A model generated the notes under the pieces. That model was not told the DNA's origin. It was given only the letters and a program-made list of their open reading frames with translations, and searched no databases. The position numbers and the translations under genes are program-made. Of a stretch of 64,000 bases of DNA, positions 1 to 8,862 are shown in pieces (position 1 is the stretch's first letter; each line of letters starts with the position of its first letter). This DNA is from Promethearchaeota archaeon. GTDB lineage: Archaea; Asgardarchaeota; Lokiarchaeia; Sigyniarchaeales; SOKP01. The stretch covers positions 141,164 through 205,163 of the forward strand of contig JAHPZI010000030.1 of assembly GCA_019058295.1 (NCBI GenBank), in the 5' to 3' direction.

Positions 1-402
1 CTTCCAGAATCAATAGGAAAATTAAAATCACTTGAAATTTTGAACTTAAAGCGTAATAAAATGGAACCACTTCCAAAATCAATATATAGTCTAACTGCTC
101 TCAAAGAATTTCATGTGAATAGGAAAGTATATAAAAAGTCACCTGATTTAATAAAAATCTTAGAACAAAAAGGAGTTGATATTTCTAAATATGGAATAGA
201 TTTATTCAATGTGCTTGTTGCTATATCCTTAGGATTACCTTTCTATATATTCATAACTTTTATTATAACTGTGGTTTTCATTAGTCAAGAAACAATTATA
301 GTTATAATTATTCTTCTGACTTCAATATTTTTATATTATCTTTTAGGAAGAGCTATAATTGATATTGGAACAAAAAGAAAAAATAAAAAAGATAAGGAAT
401 AA
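1..402 (+). CDS. Leucine-rich repeat membrane protein, C-terminal part (5' end outside window)
   Basis: The reading frame is open from base 1, so this is the 3' end of a larger gene; the in-frame TTG at 40 is not a convincing start. The first residues (LPESIGKLKSLEILNL) are a typical 23-residue LRR unit, followed by a second, degenerate one. After a linker come two strongly hydrophobic segments (FNVLVAISLGLPFYIFITF and a following Ile/Leu-rich stretch) and a Lys-rich tail. This suggests LRRs anchored to the membrane near the C terminus. The LRR units resemble those of the HEAT/LRR protein at 26421-27614. The ligand and role cannot be told from sequence. Confidence 0.75.
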   Translation, partial: LPESIGKLKSLEILNLKRNKMEPLPKSIYSLTALKEFHVNRKVYKKSPDLIKILEQKGVDISKYGIDLFNVLVAISLGLPFYIFITFIITVVFISQETIIVIIILLTSIFLYYLLGRAIIDIGTKRKNKKDKE

Positions 403-450
403 CTATTTGGATTTGAAATTTGAGATAAAATTCAATCGTGAACTTTAATT

Positions 451-555
451 ATGAGTGAGTTAGATTCTTTCAGAGGCGCTGAAATTCCAAAAAAAGGAGC
501 CGAAGTATTAGAAGAGTTAGAAATTTTAATAAAAAAAACAATTCAAGTTAGTTGA
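451..555 (+). pseudogene. LRR-protein N-terminal remnant or 34-aa small ORF
   Basis: An ATG-started frame of 34 codons ends in TGA at 553. Its product contains FRGAEIPKKGAEVLEELE, which resembles the short helical leader that often precedes the repeats in Lokiarchaeal LRR proteins (from general knowledge of these proteins). No LRR follows, and the next gene starts 48 bases on. I read it as a decayed or copied LRR gene start; a genuine small peptide is the alternative. Confidence 0.4.
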
Positions 556-603
556 TGAGATTATGTATTGCAAAATATGTTTTGTATAAAATAGTGAAGA
601 ATT

Positions 604-1263
604 ATGAAAGCCAATAGGGAAAGATGTATTTACTGCGACTCCGTACTTAAAAGAAGCAAGTTAAGTTGTCCTCAATGTAATGAAAAAATTTTTACTAAAG
701 AGAATTATATTAAAAATCTCCCGTGGCTTTTTATTTTACGCACATTAATAATAGCTAGTATTATACTTGCTATTATAATGTTCTCAGGGTGGTTATTTGT
801 ATTTTTAATTTCAGGGAATGACGCTTTAAGGTTTGTTGTTATTTTTTATATAGGATTAATAGTTGCTATGATATCTGCTTTAATTATACATAAAATATTT
901 GAAAGTGGACAATTTATAATCTCAAATAAAAGTATTCAATTTAAGATGAGGAATGAGAAAGCTATTGAATTTGTATGGAATGAAATAAATAAAATAGAAA
1001 TAATAAAAGAAAGATATCGAACGAGGTCAGGTTCAGAAACAGGATCCTCAATTGTAACAGGATATAACCTAAAATTCTATCTTCCCGAAGGAGAAAGATC
1101 TTTGAGACTTTGGTGTTTATACTTTACAAGAGACAAATCTGTTGAAAAAGTAATTGAACTAATAAAAGAATTCTCTAAATATTTTAAGAAAGAAATAAAG
1201 GAATCAGACGATTTAGAAGATATTAAATATCGTAGATTCGATTGTCCCAAAAAAATAAAATAG
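604..1263 (+). CDS. Zinc-ribbon, two-TM protein with PH-like domain
   Basis: A 219-aa protein. Residues 8-25 hold two CxxC knuckles (CIYC and CPQC), a zinc ribbon. Two hydrophobic spans follow (about 40-65 and 75-100). The C-terminal half is a beta-rich module with ISNKSIQFKMRN and IEFVWNEINKIEI, the pattern of bacterial-type PH domains. It is the first of three small membrane-protein genes on the same strand; the next also has a PH-like domain. Such proteins are thought to act at the membrane, but no ligand can be assigned. Confidence 0.6.
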   Translation: MKANRERCIYCDSVLKRSKLSCPQCNEKIFTKENYIKNLPWLFILRTLIIASIILAIIMFSGWLFVFLISGNDALRFVVIFYIGLIVAMISALIIHKIFESGQFIISNKSIQFKMRNEKAIEFVWNEINKIEIIKERYRTRSGSETGSSIVTGYNLKFYLPEGERSLRLWCLYFTRDKSVEKVIELIKEFSKYFKKEIKESDDLEDIKYRRFDCPKKIK

Positions 1264-1325
1264 ATTTTTTAGATTGAATATTAAATGTTTAGGAATGAAA
1301 TAATAGACAAAAACTCATTGAGAAT

Positions 1326-1967
1326 ATGGAAAAAATTGAAGCTTTATTAGAAGAGGATGAGAGAATCTTATGGAAACATGTTAAGATTGAATATATCTTG
1401 AGATATATTTATAAGGCAATAATTGTTAGCTTGTTTATTCCAAGCTTTATTCTCATATTTTTTCTTCTAATTTATTTATTTGGTGAGATAAAAAGTATTT
1501 TAATGTTGATACTCTTTTGTGTCATCCTCCTGTCTATGGAGGTTGCTGTTATTTTTATTTTTTATGAAGATTTTGAGACTAAAAAGAAATCTTTTGAAAA
1601 TATCCATTTAAACCTTAAAGATTATAAAAAATACAATGAAATGTACATCATAACGAATAAGAGATGGTTTCATAAACATTATGGCTATACGGAAGAATTT
1701 ATCTGCGATGCTTATTCATTTCATCAACAAAAAGATGAGATTCTGTTTTTTCCTTTTAATTCTATTAAAATAATTAGATTTGAATTGAAAAAACGCAAAA
1801 TTACATTTTTTAATAATTATGATCTTTATATTATGAAGAGCGGATTAGAATATGAAATATCTTCAAAATCGGATTTTCAGGAATTAGTGAGGATTATTAA
1901 AGATACTTTTCCAATTGAAAAAGAAGAACTTCATAAGAAAGGAGAGATATTATTTTTACAGAATTAA
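1326..1967 (+). CDS. Two-TM membrane protein with PH-like domain
   Basis: A 213-aa protein that starts at ATG 1326, 62 bases after the previous gene. It begins with EKIEALLEEDERILWKH, a lead-in common in PH-like membrane proteins. Two long hydrophobic segments (about 28-52 and 55-78) follow, then a soluble domain with EMYIITNKRWFHKHYG and FPFNSIKIIRFELKKRKI, matching the strand pattern of bPH2 domains. It is probably a membrane-anchored scaffold. It differs from the upstream gene in lacking the zinc ribbon. Function unknown. Confidence 0.55.
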   Translation: MEKIEALLEEDERILWKHVKIEYILRYIYKAIIVSLFIPSFILIFFLLIYLFGEIKSILMLILFCVILLSMEVAVIFIFYEDFETKKKSFENIHLNLKDYKKYNEMYIITNKRWFHKHYGYTEEFICDAYSFHQQKDEILFFPFNSIKIIRFELKKRKITFFNNYDLYIMKSGLEYEISSKSDFQELVRIIKDTFPIEKEELHKKGEILFLQN

Positions 1968-2066
1968 TTTTAACATTCAGAGAATCTTATATCTTGGACT
2001 AAATATAATATTTATATAGCGAAGAATCGCAATATATATTAAGATAAAATTCAAGTTGTATAAATT

Positions 2067-2501
2067 GTGGTAAAGAAGTTTCGAAGAGATAGAATAGATG
2101 AAGTTTCAATAGTTTATATGCGGTTGGTTTTTTTAGGTTTTGTTTTAAGCCTTAGTACTGCTGGAATATGTTTACTATTATACGATTTTCTTCCTAAAAT
2201 TTTAGCATCATTTATTATATCAATAAGCATTAGTCTCACATTAATATTTTTTTACTTATTTGACCGAATTTTCCTTTTTCTTCCGAGTTATACTGGGGGG
2301 ATAATGTTTTTTTTGCTCGGAATAACTCTTTTTTTGATATTTCTTATATATGATCCATTTGGAGATATTACCCTGATCGCATTTCTAATTCTCACATTTG
2401 TTATGACAGTCTTCGGAATTATCTATATTTATGAAGGAATAAGATTTAGTCTCGAACAAAGAAAGAAGAAAAAATCCAAGAAACATGGAAAAAAAAGCTA
2501 A
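2067..2501 (+). CDS. Small four-TM membrane protein
   Basis: A 144-aa protein starting at GTG 2067. Four hydrophobic stretches cover most of its length, separated by short loops, and it ends in a very basic tail rich in Lys and Arg. No family motif is recognised. It lies directly after the two PH-like membrane proteins, so it may belong with them. It probably sits in the cytoplasmic membrane with its basic tail inside. Confidence 0.5.
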   Translation: MVKKFRRDRIDEVSIVYMRLVFLGFVLSLSTAGICLLLYDFLPKILASFIISISISLTLIFFYLFDRIFLFLPSYTGGIMFFLLGITLFLIFLIYDPFGDITLIAFLILTFVMTVFGIIYIYEGIRFSLEQRKKKKSKKHGKKS

Positions 2502-2670
2502 ATACGATATTTAGGAAGAAAAAGCAGAAATTATTAATTAGATTTAGAGAATCTTATATCTTAGAATAGATATATGACTTCTCAATGTGATTTAAATAGA
2601 GTAGTTTAAAACCTTTTTTTTAAAAAATTGAATTGATGTTAATATTCATTTTTTTTACTTTTGATAAATA

Positions 2671-2680
2671 TTTATAAATA
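2671..2680 (+). promoter_or_regulatory. TATA box for the GIY-YIG gene
   Basis: The sequence TTTATAAATA is a good archaeal TATA element. It lies 28 bases before ATG 2709, so transcription would begin only a few bases before that codon (leaderless or nearly so). This placement argues against the upstream in-frame TTG at 2661, which would lie before the promoter. Confidence 0.6.
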
Positions 2681-2708
2681 CCGGGGTATAATTAGTTCTG
2701 TATTTATT

Positions 2709-4172
2709 ATGATTGAAAAAAAAGAGAATAATGATATTTATTTAGATTATGAAAACCATCGTTGTATTAGCGGACATTGTAAACCAAATCAACGAGCCAT
2801 TTTTGGAAAAGCTTTAAAAAATTCTCAGGGAAAAATAACTTTCAAAAAATTTGATGTTTTTACAAGTTCTGAGTGGGGTAATTATTATGGAATTATTTAT
2901 AGAATCATTGATACTAATAAGGATAATTCATTACAAAGAAGAAAATTTTACATCGGGAGAACAATCCAAAAGCTAAAAGAGAGGTTTAGACAACATTTCA
3001 AAAGTCCTCCAAATTCTTTTCTTGCCAAAGCTTTTGCTCGTTATAATAAAAGATTTACAATTGTTGAAAATGGGATAATAAATGACTCAATGTCATACAG
3101 AACTAAAGGTGGTGAATTTATTATTGAAGTACTTAAATATTGTATCGATGTCGATTCAATTAATAAAAATGAAATCGACGAAATTGAACGCCATCAATCA
3201 TGGATTACTAAATATGGTACTCATTATGGTTATAATATAAATAGAGGTGGAGGAGATCGTGGGGTTCCTAAGGAAGGGCAAAAGGGCGAAGATCACTATA
3301 GATGGATAAATATAGATGAAGGTTTATTAATTCAATTAATTCAAAAAGGATTATTATTGGATGAAATCGCAGGTGAATTTGGTACATCAACTCCTACGAT
3401 TGAAAGAAGAATTAGGGATTTTAAAATTAAATATAGTGTAAAAAATATAACTGAAGCCAGAAAATTATTTGGCGGGGAACAAAAAGCCAATAAAAGGAGA
3501 AGTTATATTAATTCAATGGCTCATCCAAATAAAAAAATAATCTTAGATGAAGATATGATTGAACAAATTGAACTATTAAAAACCAGATTAGAAATTCAAA
3601 AAATTCTAAAAATAGGGCATGTCCAATTTTATGATAAGTTGAATGAAATGGGATATGAAGGGTTAGATGATATTCGAGATGATCTGGGTGTATTAGAAGA
3701 TTATAAAAAACAGTATGCAGAGAGATTGAGCAGATCATTGTCAAAAGATGTTGATATAGATAAATTTATCGAAGCGATTATATCTGGTTTAAATAAAGAG
3801 GAGCTAGAAGAAAAATTTGGAATTGGTGATATATTGTTTTATAAGACATTAAAAAAGATTGGATACGATAGTCTTCCTATTGCTAGAAAGGATTTAGGTG
3901 GGCAATTAAATTTTGAATTTCGAAGATATATAAAATATTCTAAACATGTTTTAGAAGCTTTGAATGTTCTTTTGAAAAATAATAAAGATTTTACAGCACA
4001 AATGCTTGGTGAAAGTTTAAATATATCAGAAAACGGTGCTTACCATCATATATCAAAACATTTAATACGTTATGGATTAGTTGAAGAACTCCCAAATCAA
4101 GAATATAGAAAAAAAAGACGATATAGATTAACTAATTTTGGGAATGAATTATTGTATAAGCTATTTTCTTAG
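2709..4172 (+). CDS. GIY-YIG endonuclease with repeated helix-turn-helix units
   Basis: A 487-aa protein from ATG 2709; a TTG at 2661 is in frame but lies before the TATA box. Residues about 58-180 form a GIY-YIG nuclease: YYGIIYRI and KFYIGRT, then an Arg/His segment (ERFRQHF) and a closing NINRGGG. Residues about 200-390 hold three helix-turn-helix-like units that share a rhythm (a GI/GY step, then L..AR..LGG or L..IR.DLG). The C terminus (about 415-487) is a winged helix. GIY-YIG plus DNA-binding repeats is typical of free-standing homing endonucleases. No intron or host-gene interruption is visible, so it could instead be a domesticated nuclease. Confidence 0.75.
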   Translation: MIEKKENNDIYLDYENHRCISGHCKPNQRAIFGKALKNSQGKITFKKFDVFTSSEWGNYYGIIYRIIDTNKDNSLQRRKFYIGRTIQKLKERFRQHFKSPPNSFLAKAFARYNKRFTIVENGIINDSMSYRTKGGEFIIEVLKYCIDVDSINKNEIDEIERHQSWITKYGTHYGYNINRGGGDRGVPKEGQKGEDHYRWINIDEGLLIQLIQKGLLLDEIAGEFGTSTPTIERRIRDFKIKYSVKNITEARKLFGGEQKANKRRSYINSMAHPNKKIILDEDMIEQIELLKTRLEIQKILKIGHVQFYDKLNEMGYEGLDDIRDDLGVLEDYKKQYAERLSRSLSKDVDIDKFIEAIISGLNKEELEEKFGIGDILFYKTLKKIGYDSLPIARKDLGGQLNFEFRRYIKYSKHVLEALNVLLKNNKDFTAQMLGESLNISENGAYHHISKHLIRYGLVEELPNQEYRKKRRYRLTNFGNELLYKLFS

Positions 4173-4326
4173 TATTTTTATAGATAAAGTCATTTTAACT
4201 TCTGTATTAGTTAATTTGTAATTAGCAAGTAAAAAATATCTATAGAATTACAAAAAATTATTATTATTTTTTTAACTTTTTATACTACTGTAAAAAGTAT
4301 TTAAGAATCTTCGATGTGATGATAAA

Positions 4327-4986
4327 TTGAAAAGAATTGTGCTTCTGGGAGCACCAGGAAGTGGTAAAGGAACCTTTTCTGCGCAAATAAAGAAGGTCTT
4401 GCCAGATATTATTCATGTTAGTACTGGAGATATATTTAGAGAAAACGTAAAGAATAACACTGAATTAGGAAAAAAAGCTAAATCATATATGGATCGTGGA
4501 GAGCTTGTTCCAGACAGTTTAGTTATCGATCTTGTTATAGATAGATTAAATAAAAAAGATATTCTTGAAAATGGATTCATTTTGGACGGTTTTCCAAGAA
4601 ATATTGAACAAAGTAATGCATTACAGGAGAACAGTAGCATTGACATTGTACTTTTACTAGAAGTCAGTAGAGACGTCATAACGAAAAGAATTTTAGGAAG
4701 GTTTGGTTGTAATAAATGTGGCGAGATATATAATAAATATACCTTACCGCCTAAAATAGAAAAAGGGGAGGATCAATGGATTTGCGATAAATGTGGCGCC
4801 GAAATAAAATTTGAGCAAAGAAGCGACGATACTGAAGAAACATTGAAGAATCGTCTAGATGCCTACGAAAAAAATGCCAAACCGATAATTAAATATTATA
4901 AAAAGAAGAAATTATTGAAAAAGGTTGACGCCGAAAATACTTTAGAATTGTCTGCTGCTGATATTAAAAAAATAATTGAAGTTTAG
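4327..4986 (+). CDS. adk: Adenylate kinase
   Basis: Catalyses ATP + AMP = 2 ADP in the cytoplasm. A 219-aa protein with TTG start at 4327; translation begins MKRIVLLGAPGSGKGT, so the P-loop sits at residues 8-16 and no earlier start is needed. ILDGFPRN is the AMP-binding signature. The LID is the long type, with a Cys4 zinc site (Cys128, Cys131, Cys153, Cys156). This is the bacterial/eukaryotic-like NMP kinase fold rather than the short trimeric AdkA of some archaea. It leads a run with aroD 22 bases downstream. Confidence 0.93.
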   Translation: MKRIVLLGAPGSGKGTFSAQIKKVLPDIIHVSTGDIFRENVKNNTELGKKAKSYMDRGELVPDSLVIDLVIDRLNKKDILENGFILDGFPRNIEQSNALQENSSIDIVLLLEVSRDVITKRILGRFGCNKCGEIYNKYTLPPKIEKGEDQWICDKCGAEIKFEQRSDDTEETLKNRLDAYEKNAKPIIKYYKKKKLLKKVDAENTLELSAADIKKIIEV

Positions 4987-5008
4987 TATAAAATCAAATT
5001 GATATTAC

Positions 5009-5761
5009 ATGAAATTTAACATTTGCGTTGCAATTCCAATTAAATCAGGAAATGTAAAGGAGAATGAAGAAATAATTAAAAGAGTGTTAGAAACTAAGCC
5101 TGATCTAATTGAATTTAGATTTGATTACATTGATGAAATTTCGGAATTAACACCTGATTTTATAAAGAGCTTACTAGATCTTGTAGGATCTAATATTTTA
5201 TCCATTTTTACATTTAGGGATCCCTCTGAAGGAGGTCAATGCGATTTAAATAAAGAAGAGCGCATAAAAATAATAAAATTATTGATTGAAGCTCAGCCTG
5301 AATATCTTGATATTGAAATGAACACAGAAATAGAAAATCTAAGAGAAATTATAAATTTCGCTAATGAAAATGTAAAGCTCATATTTTCTTATCATGATTT
5401 TGATAAAACCCCATCTTTGGAAGTGGCAACTAGTATATTTGAAAAATTTAAAGATAAATTACTTAATAATCATTTAGTTGATTTTTTAAGTTTTAAAAAA
5501 ATTACTTATAAATTGATATTTACTGCTAAAAAATTTGAAGATAACTTAATTCCAATAAAATTATGTAGAGATATATCTGCGAAAGAAAAAAATCAGGGCA
5601 TTATTAGTTTTTGTATGGGAGAATTAGGCATTTTCTCAAGAATAACATGTGCAAAGCTTGGCTCACTCTTAACTTATGGTTCTTTAGAGGATAAAACTGC
5701 ACCAGGACAAATAAATATTAAAAAAATTAGAGAAATACATCAATTATTATTTAATAATTAA
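5009..5761 (+). CDS. aroD: 3-dehydroquinate dehydratase, type I
   Basis: Converts 3-dehydroquinate to 3-dehydroshikimate in the shikimate pathway through a Schiff base. A 250-aa protein with EFRFDYID, FTFRDPSEGG, the catalytic His in SYHDFDKTPS (His129), the Schiff-base Lys in YKLIFTAK (Lys168) and the closing GSLLTYGSLEDKTAPGQ loop. It lies between adk and GH20 with gaps of 22 and 9 bases, so the three are probably co-transcribed. Other pathway genes in the window, shikimate kinase (10056-10586) and aroE (12855-13712), are separate. Confidence 0.9.
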   Translation: MKFNICVAIPIKSGNVKENEEIIKRVLETKPDLIEFRFDYIDEISELTPDFIKSLLDLVGSNILSIFTFRDPSEGGQCDLNKEERIKIIKLLIEAQPEYLDIEMNTEIENLREIINFANENVKLIFSYHDFDKTPSLEVATSIFEKFKDKLLNNHLVDFLSFKKITYKLIFTAKKFEDNLIPIKLCRDISAKEKNQGIISFCMGELGIFSRITCAKLGSLLTYGSLEDKTAPGQINIKKIREIHQLLFNN

Positions 5762-5770
5762 AAATTAGAA

Positions 5771-7300
5771 ATGACGCTAAAAAAGGAAAGATCAATTTCA
5801 GAAATTTCCATTATACCCGAACCAGTAAAGATTATTCCGGAAGATGGAGAATTTATTTTAACCAATAAGACAGTTATTCTAACGGATGCACAATTAAAAA
5901 AGAATGCTGAATTTTTAAAAAAAATACTAACTCAAGCGACGGGTTTTAATCTACCCATCAAAGAGATCCCTCCAAGAGATAAAGATTCCAATGTTATAAT
6001 CCTTAAAGTTAATGATAATAACAAAAAATTAAAGCCAGAAGGATATTCTCTTCATATTTCTCCAACAGAGATTAATATATCTGCTATCACGCCCGCAGGA
6101 GTATTTTATGGCATCCAAACATTATTACAGATTCTTCCCCCTGAAATAGAAAGTTCCAATGCAACAAACTTAGTATGGGCTATTCTATGTGTTAAAATTG
6201 AGGATTATCCCCGTTTTCCTTGGAGAGGATTTATGCTGGACGAATCAAGACACTTTTTTGGCAAAGATGTAGTAAAAAAATTGCTTGATCAAATGGCGCG
6301 TCTAAAATTTAATAAGTTTCATTGGCATCTTACAGATGATCAAGGCTGGCGCATTGAGATAAAAAAATATCCTCTTCTTACAGAGATAGGATCGAAAAGG
6401 AAAGGAACAATCACTCCTCAAAATCGATTAGATGGAATTCCTGTTTCTGGTTTTTATTCACAAAATGACTTAAAAGAAATTATTGATTATGCTGCTGAAC
6501 GATTTATTACAATTATTCCTGAAATAGATGTTCCCGGTCATACTACAGCATTTATCGCTTCATATCCAGAGTTAAGCTGTACAGGTGGACCCTTCGAGGT
6601 CAGCACTCATTTTGGTATTCATAGAGAGGTTTTATGTATAGGAAAAGAAAAAACATTTCAAGTTGTCCAAGATATTTTTGATGAAATCATAGAGATCTTT
6701 CCTTCTGAGATAATTCATACTGGGGGAGATGAAACTCCTACAAGAAGATGGAAAAGATGTCCTGATTGTCAAACTCGATTGAATAAAGAAGGGCTTGAGA
6801 AATTAGGAGATTTACAAGTTTACTTCACAAATAGAATTGCGGATTACTTATCTTCTCAAGGATGCAGATTAATGGGTTGGAATGAAATTCTAAATGAAAA
6901 GTTATCTAAAAATGCCGTTTGCCAATATTGGTTCGGTCAAATATTGGAAGTTATAGATCATATAAGAAACGGAAGGGACGTAATTATGTCAGAAATGACT
7001 GCTGTCTATTTAAATTATCCTTATAAAATAACTCCATTAATTAAAACTTATCAATATGATCCTATTCCAAATGATTTAGAAGAAAAATATCATCAATATA
7101 TCCTTGGAATTGAAGCTTGTTTATGGGCTGAATTTGTTAAAGATCGTAAGCGTTTGGAATGGCAAGTATTTCCGCGCCTAATTGCTGTAGCAGAAACAGG
7201 ATGGACTCCTAAAAAGAAAAAGAATTTCAACTCATTTGAAAAACGTCTTGATTCTTATCTTAAAAGATTAGAAATAAGTGGAATTAATTACGGTCAGTAA
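5771..7300 (+). CDS. GH20 beta-N-acetylhexosaminidase
   Basis: A 509-aa glycoside hydrolase that removes terminal GlcNAc or GalNAc by substrate-assisted catalysis. Residues 1-140 are the GH20b-type N-terminal domain (PAGVFYGIQTLLQIL). The barrel follows, with FPWRGFMLDESRHFF, HWHLTDDQGWR and the catalytic pair Asp320-Glu321 in HTGGDETPTRRW. There is no signal peptide or TM segment, so it probably acts inside the cell on imported oligosaccharides. It ends 17 bases inside the 3' end of the convergent thiolase-like gene. Exact linkage preference is unknown. Confidence 0.9.
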   Translation: MTLKKERSISEISIIPEPVKIIPEDGEFILTNKTVILTDAQLKKNAEFLKKILTQATGFNLPIKEIPPRDKDSNVIILKVNDNNKKLKPEGYSLHISPTEINISAITPAGVFYGIQTLLQILPPEIESSNATNLVWAILCVKIEDYPRFPWRGFMLDESRHFFGKDVVKKLLDQMARLKFNKFHWHLTDDQGWRIEIKKYPLLTEIGSKRKGTITPQNRLDGIPVSGFYSQNDLKEIIDYAAERFITIIPEIDVPGHTTAFIASYPELSCTGGPFEVSTHFGIHREVLCIGKEKTFQVVQDIFDEIIEIFPSEIIHTGGDETPTRRWKRCPDCQTRLNKEGLEKLGDLQVYFTNRIADYLSSQGCRLMGWNEILNEKLSKNAVCQYWFGQILEVIDHIRNGRDVIMSEMTAVYLNYPYKITPLIKTYQYDPIPNDLEEKYHQYILGIEACLWAEFVKDRKRLEWQVFPRLIAVAETGWTPKKKKNFNSFEKRLDSYLKRLEISGINYGQ

Positions 7301-8792
7301 TAGAAATTACATTAAAATTGTTGTTGGAATCAAAATGAACGGGAAAAGTTTGTCCAACGAGTTCTTGTTGCTCCAGATTTAACAATACCTCTGTGTTTGC
7401 TTCTATATATGCAAGAGTGCGACGAGAGTTCTCAAGATGGCCGATTACAACACCTCGCCTCGGATATCCTTTTCTGTCGTAAATAAATGTATAACCCTCA
7501 ATAGTAAGTTGACCATTTGCTTCTTCAACTGGTTCTGGTAAAATCTCTGCTAAAATTGATTGTTGTACCTTGGCCTCATCATTATCGCCCCATAATTTAA
7601 CAGGTGGATCATTACCATAAATTCCAAATGATTGTTTATTATTATATCCTCCATTGGCTACAACCATTATTTTTAATGAGGGATTTTTACGAATAAGATT
7701 AATAGTTGATACAATTGCATGCATCGTATAATTACTCCAGGGACCACCAAAAAAAGGATTTCCTCCCGTTACAGTTAGGTCTCGAGTATCATTTTCAGGA
7801 ATGCCAATTTCTTTCATCATGATTTCTACAATGGAAGGAAAGCAACTATATAGGTCAAATTTATCAATATTTTCCAGCGTGAGACCAGCTTGTTCTAAGG
7901 CAAGTCGTGATCCTTCCCTAGATGCTGGAGAATCGTGAATTCGTGGACGTCGTGTAATATCGTGGATGTTTTTAAGATCGGCACAACCCATTAGATAAAT
8001 CCAACGTTTTTTATCAATTTTGAATTTTTCAGCAATCTTCTCATTCGTCATTATTAGAGTGGCAGCTTGATCGACGAACATATTTGAACACATGCGTTTA
8101 GTGTAAGGATAATTTATAATACGATTTTCAGGAGTAGCAGTGGCTATTTCTTCAGCACTATAAGCTTTTTTAGTCCAAGAATTTGGATTTTTGGATGCAA
8201 TTTTAGCAAATCTTTCAAAAAGTTCTCCTATATACCGTTTATGCTCTTCCAGACTTCTACCAGACGCAGCGCGTATAGCTGTCTCAAAAATGGCATAACT
8301 ACAAGAAGGGAATATCAGTTTGTAGTGATTCTCAAAATGATTTATACCATTCCAACGTTCTCCTTCCATGTATTTAGGATTTTTGCGTTTAGGCCAATTT
8401 CTAGGTGTTAAACTGGTTCGTGAAGCTGTATAGTGAGCTTCACCACCTGTAATAAGAATTGCTTGGCTTTTTCCAGAGTATATGGCCTTAGCAGCCCGAT
8501 TTACCATCATCTGAGGTGTATTACCACCATCTGGCAAATAAACTTTTTGGACAGGCTTTATTCCGAGTATTTTGCTAAGTTCACCTGGAGCATCCTCATA
8601 AGACCAGCTAAAGACATTAATCATGTAGATTGTATCTATTAATTCCTTTATACCATCTGTTCCAACATCTTTAAGAGCCATTTGGCCAGTTTTGACCATT
8701 AAATTAAGAGGATCAACTGCTTGAGTAGTTTCTTTAGGTTGTGTATACTGAGCTACTCCTACAATTATAGGATTATTTTCTTTACTCACCAT
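7284..8792 (-). CDS. Thiolase-like acetyl-CoA acetyltransferase family protein
   Basis: A 502-aa protein from ATG 8792 (MVSKENNPIIVGVAQYTQ); an in-frame ATG at 8825 only adds a hydrophobic AT-coded leader. It has the thiolase fold: the N-terminal strand IIVGVAQ, DGGNTPQMMVNRAAKAI, the glycine loop GGNPFFGGPWSNYTMHAI, and a C-terminal OB-like extension with GYPRRGVVIGHL. Where biosynthetic and degradative thiolases carry the reactive Cys (CxSG type), this one reads DGGNTPQ, so ordinary thiolysis is doubtful. It probably binds an acyl-CoA. Its 3' end overlaps GH20 by 17 bases, and its 5' end is copied at 9611-9712. Confidence 0.75.
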   Translation of the reverse strand: MVSKENNPIIVGVAQYTQPKETTQAVDPLNLMVKTGQMALKDVGTDGIKELIDTIYMINVFSWSYEDAPGELSKILGIKPVQKVYLPDGGNTPQMMVNRAAKAIYSGKSQAILITGGEAHYTASRTSLTPRNWPKRKNPKYMEGERWNGINHFENHYKLIFPSCSYAIFETAIRAASGRSLEEHKRYIGELFERFAKIASKNPNSWTKKAYSAEEIATATPENRIINYPYTKRMCSNMFVDQAATLIMTNEKIAEKFKIDKKRWIYLMGCADLKNIHDITRRPRIHDSPASREGSRLALEQAGLTLENIDKFDLYSCFPSIVEIMMKEIGIPENDTRDLTVTGGNPFFGGPWSNYTMHAIVSTINLIRKNPSLKIMVVANGGYNNKQSFGIYGNDPPVKLWGDNDEAKVQQSILAEILPEPVEEANGQLTIEGYTFIYDRKGYPRRGVVIGHLENSRRTLAYIEANTEVLLNLEQQELVGQTFPVHFDSNNNFNVISITDRN

Positions 8793-8862
8793 TATCAAAT
8801 TAAAATATAGAAAAAAATATATCAATTATGATTTGATAAAAAATTATTAAGTGCTTTCTATT
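8761..8862. repeat. 102-bp direct repeat, copy 1 (thiolase start and promoter)
   Basis: This segment matches 9611-9712 without gaps at 93 of 102 positions by manual alignment. It holds the first 11 codons and upstream region of the thiolase-like gene, and reaches the stop codon of the 7-TM gene at 8858-8860. The flanks beyond 8761 and 8862 do not match. Confidence 0.85.

Noticed and set aside
3508..3744. Minus-strand open frame inside the nuclease gene
   Set aside because: It lacks any recognisable motif and mirrors a clear coding frame on the other strand; the same holds for other antisense frames, for example at 33764-34207 and 61518-61835.
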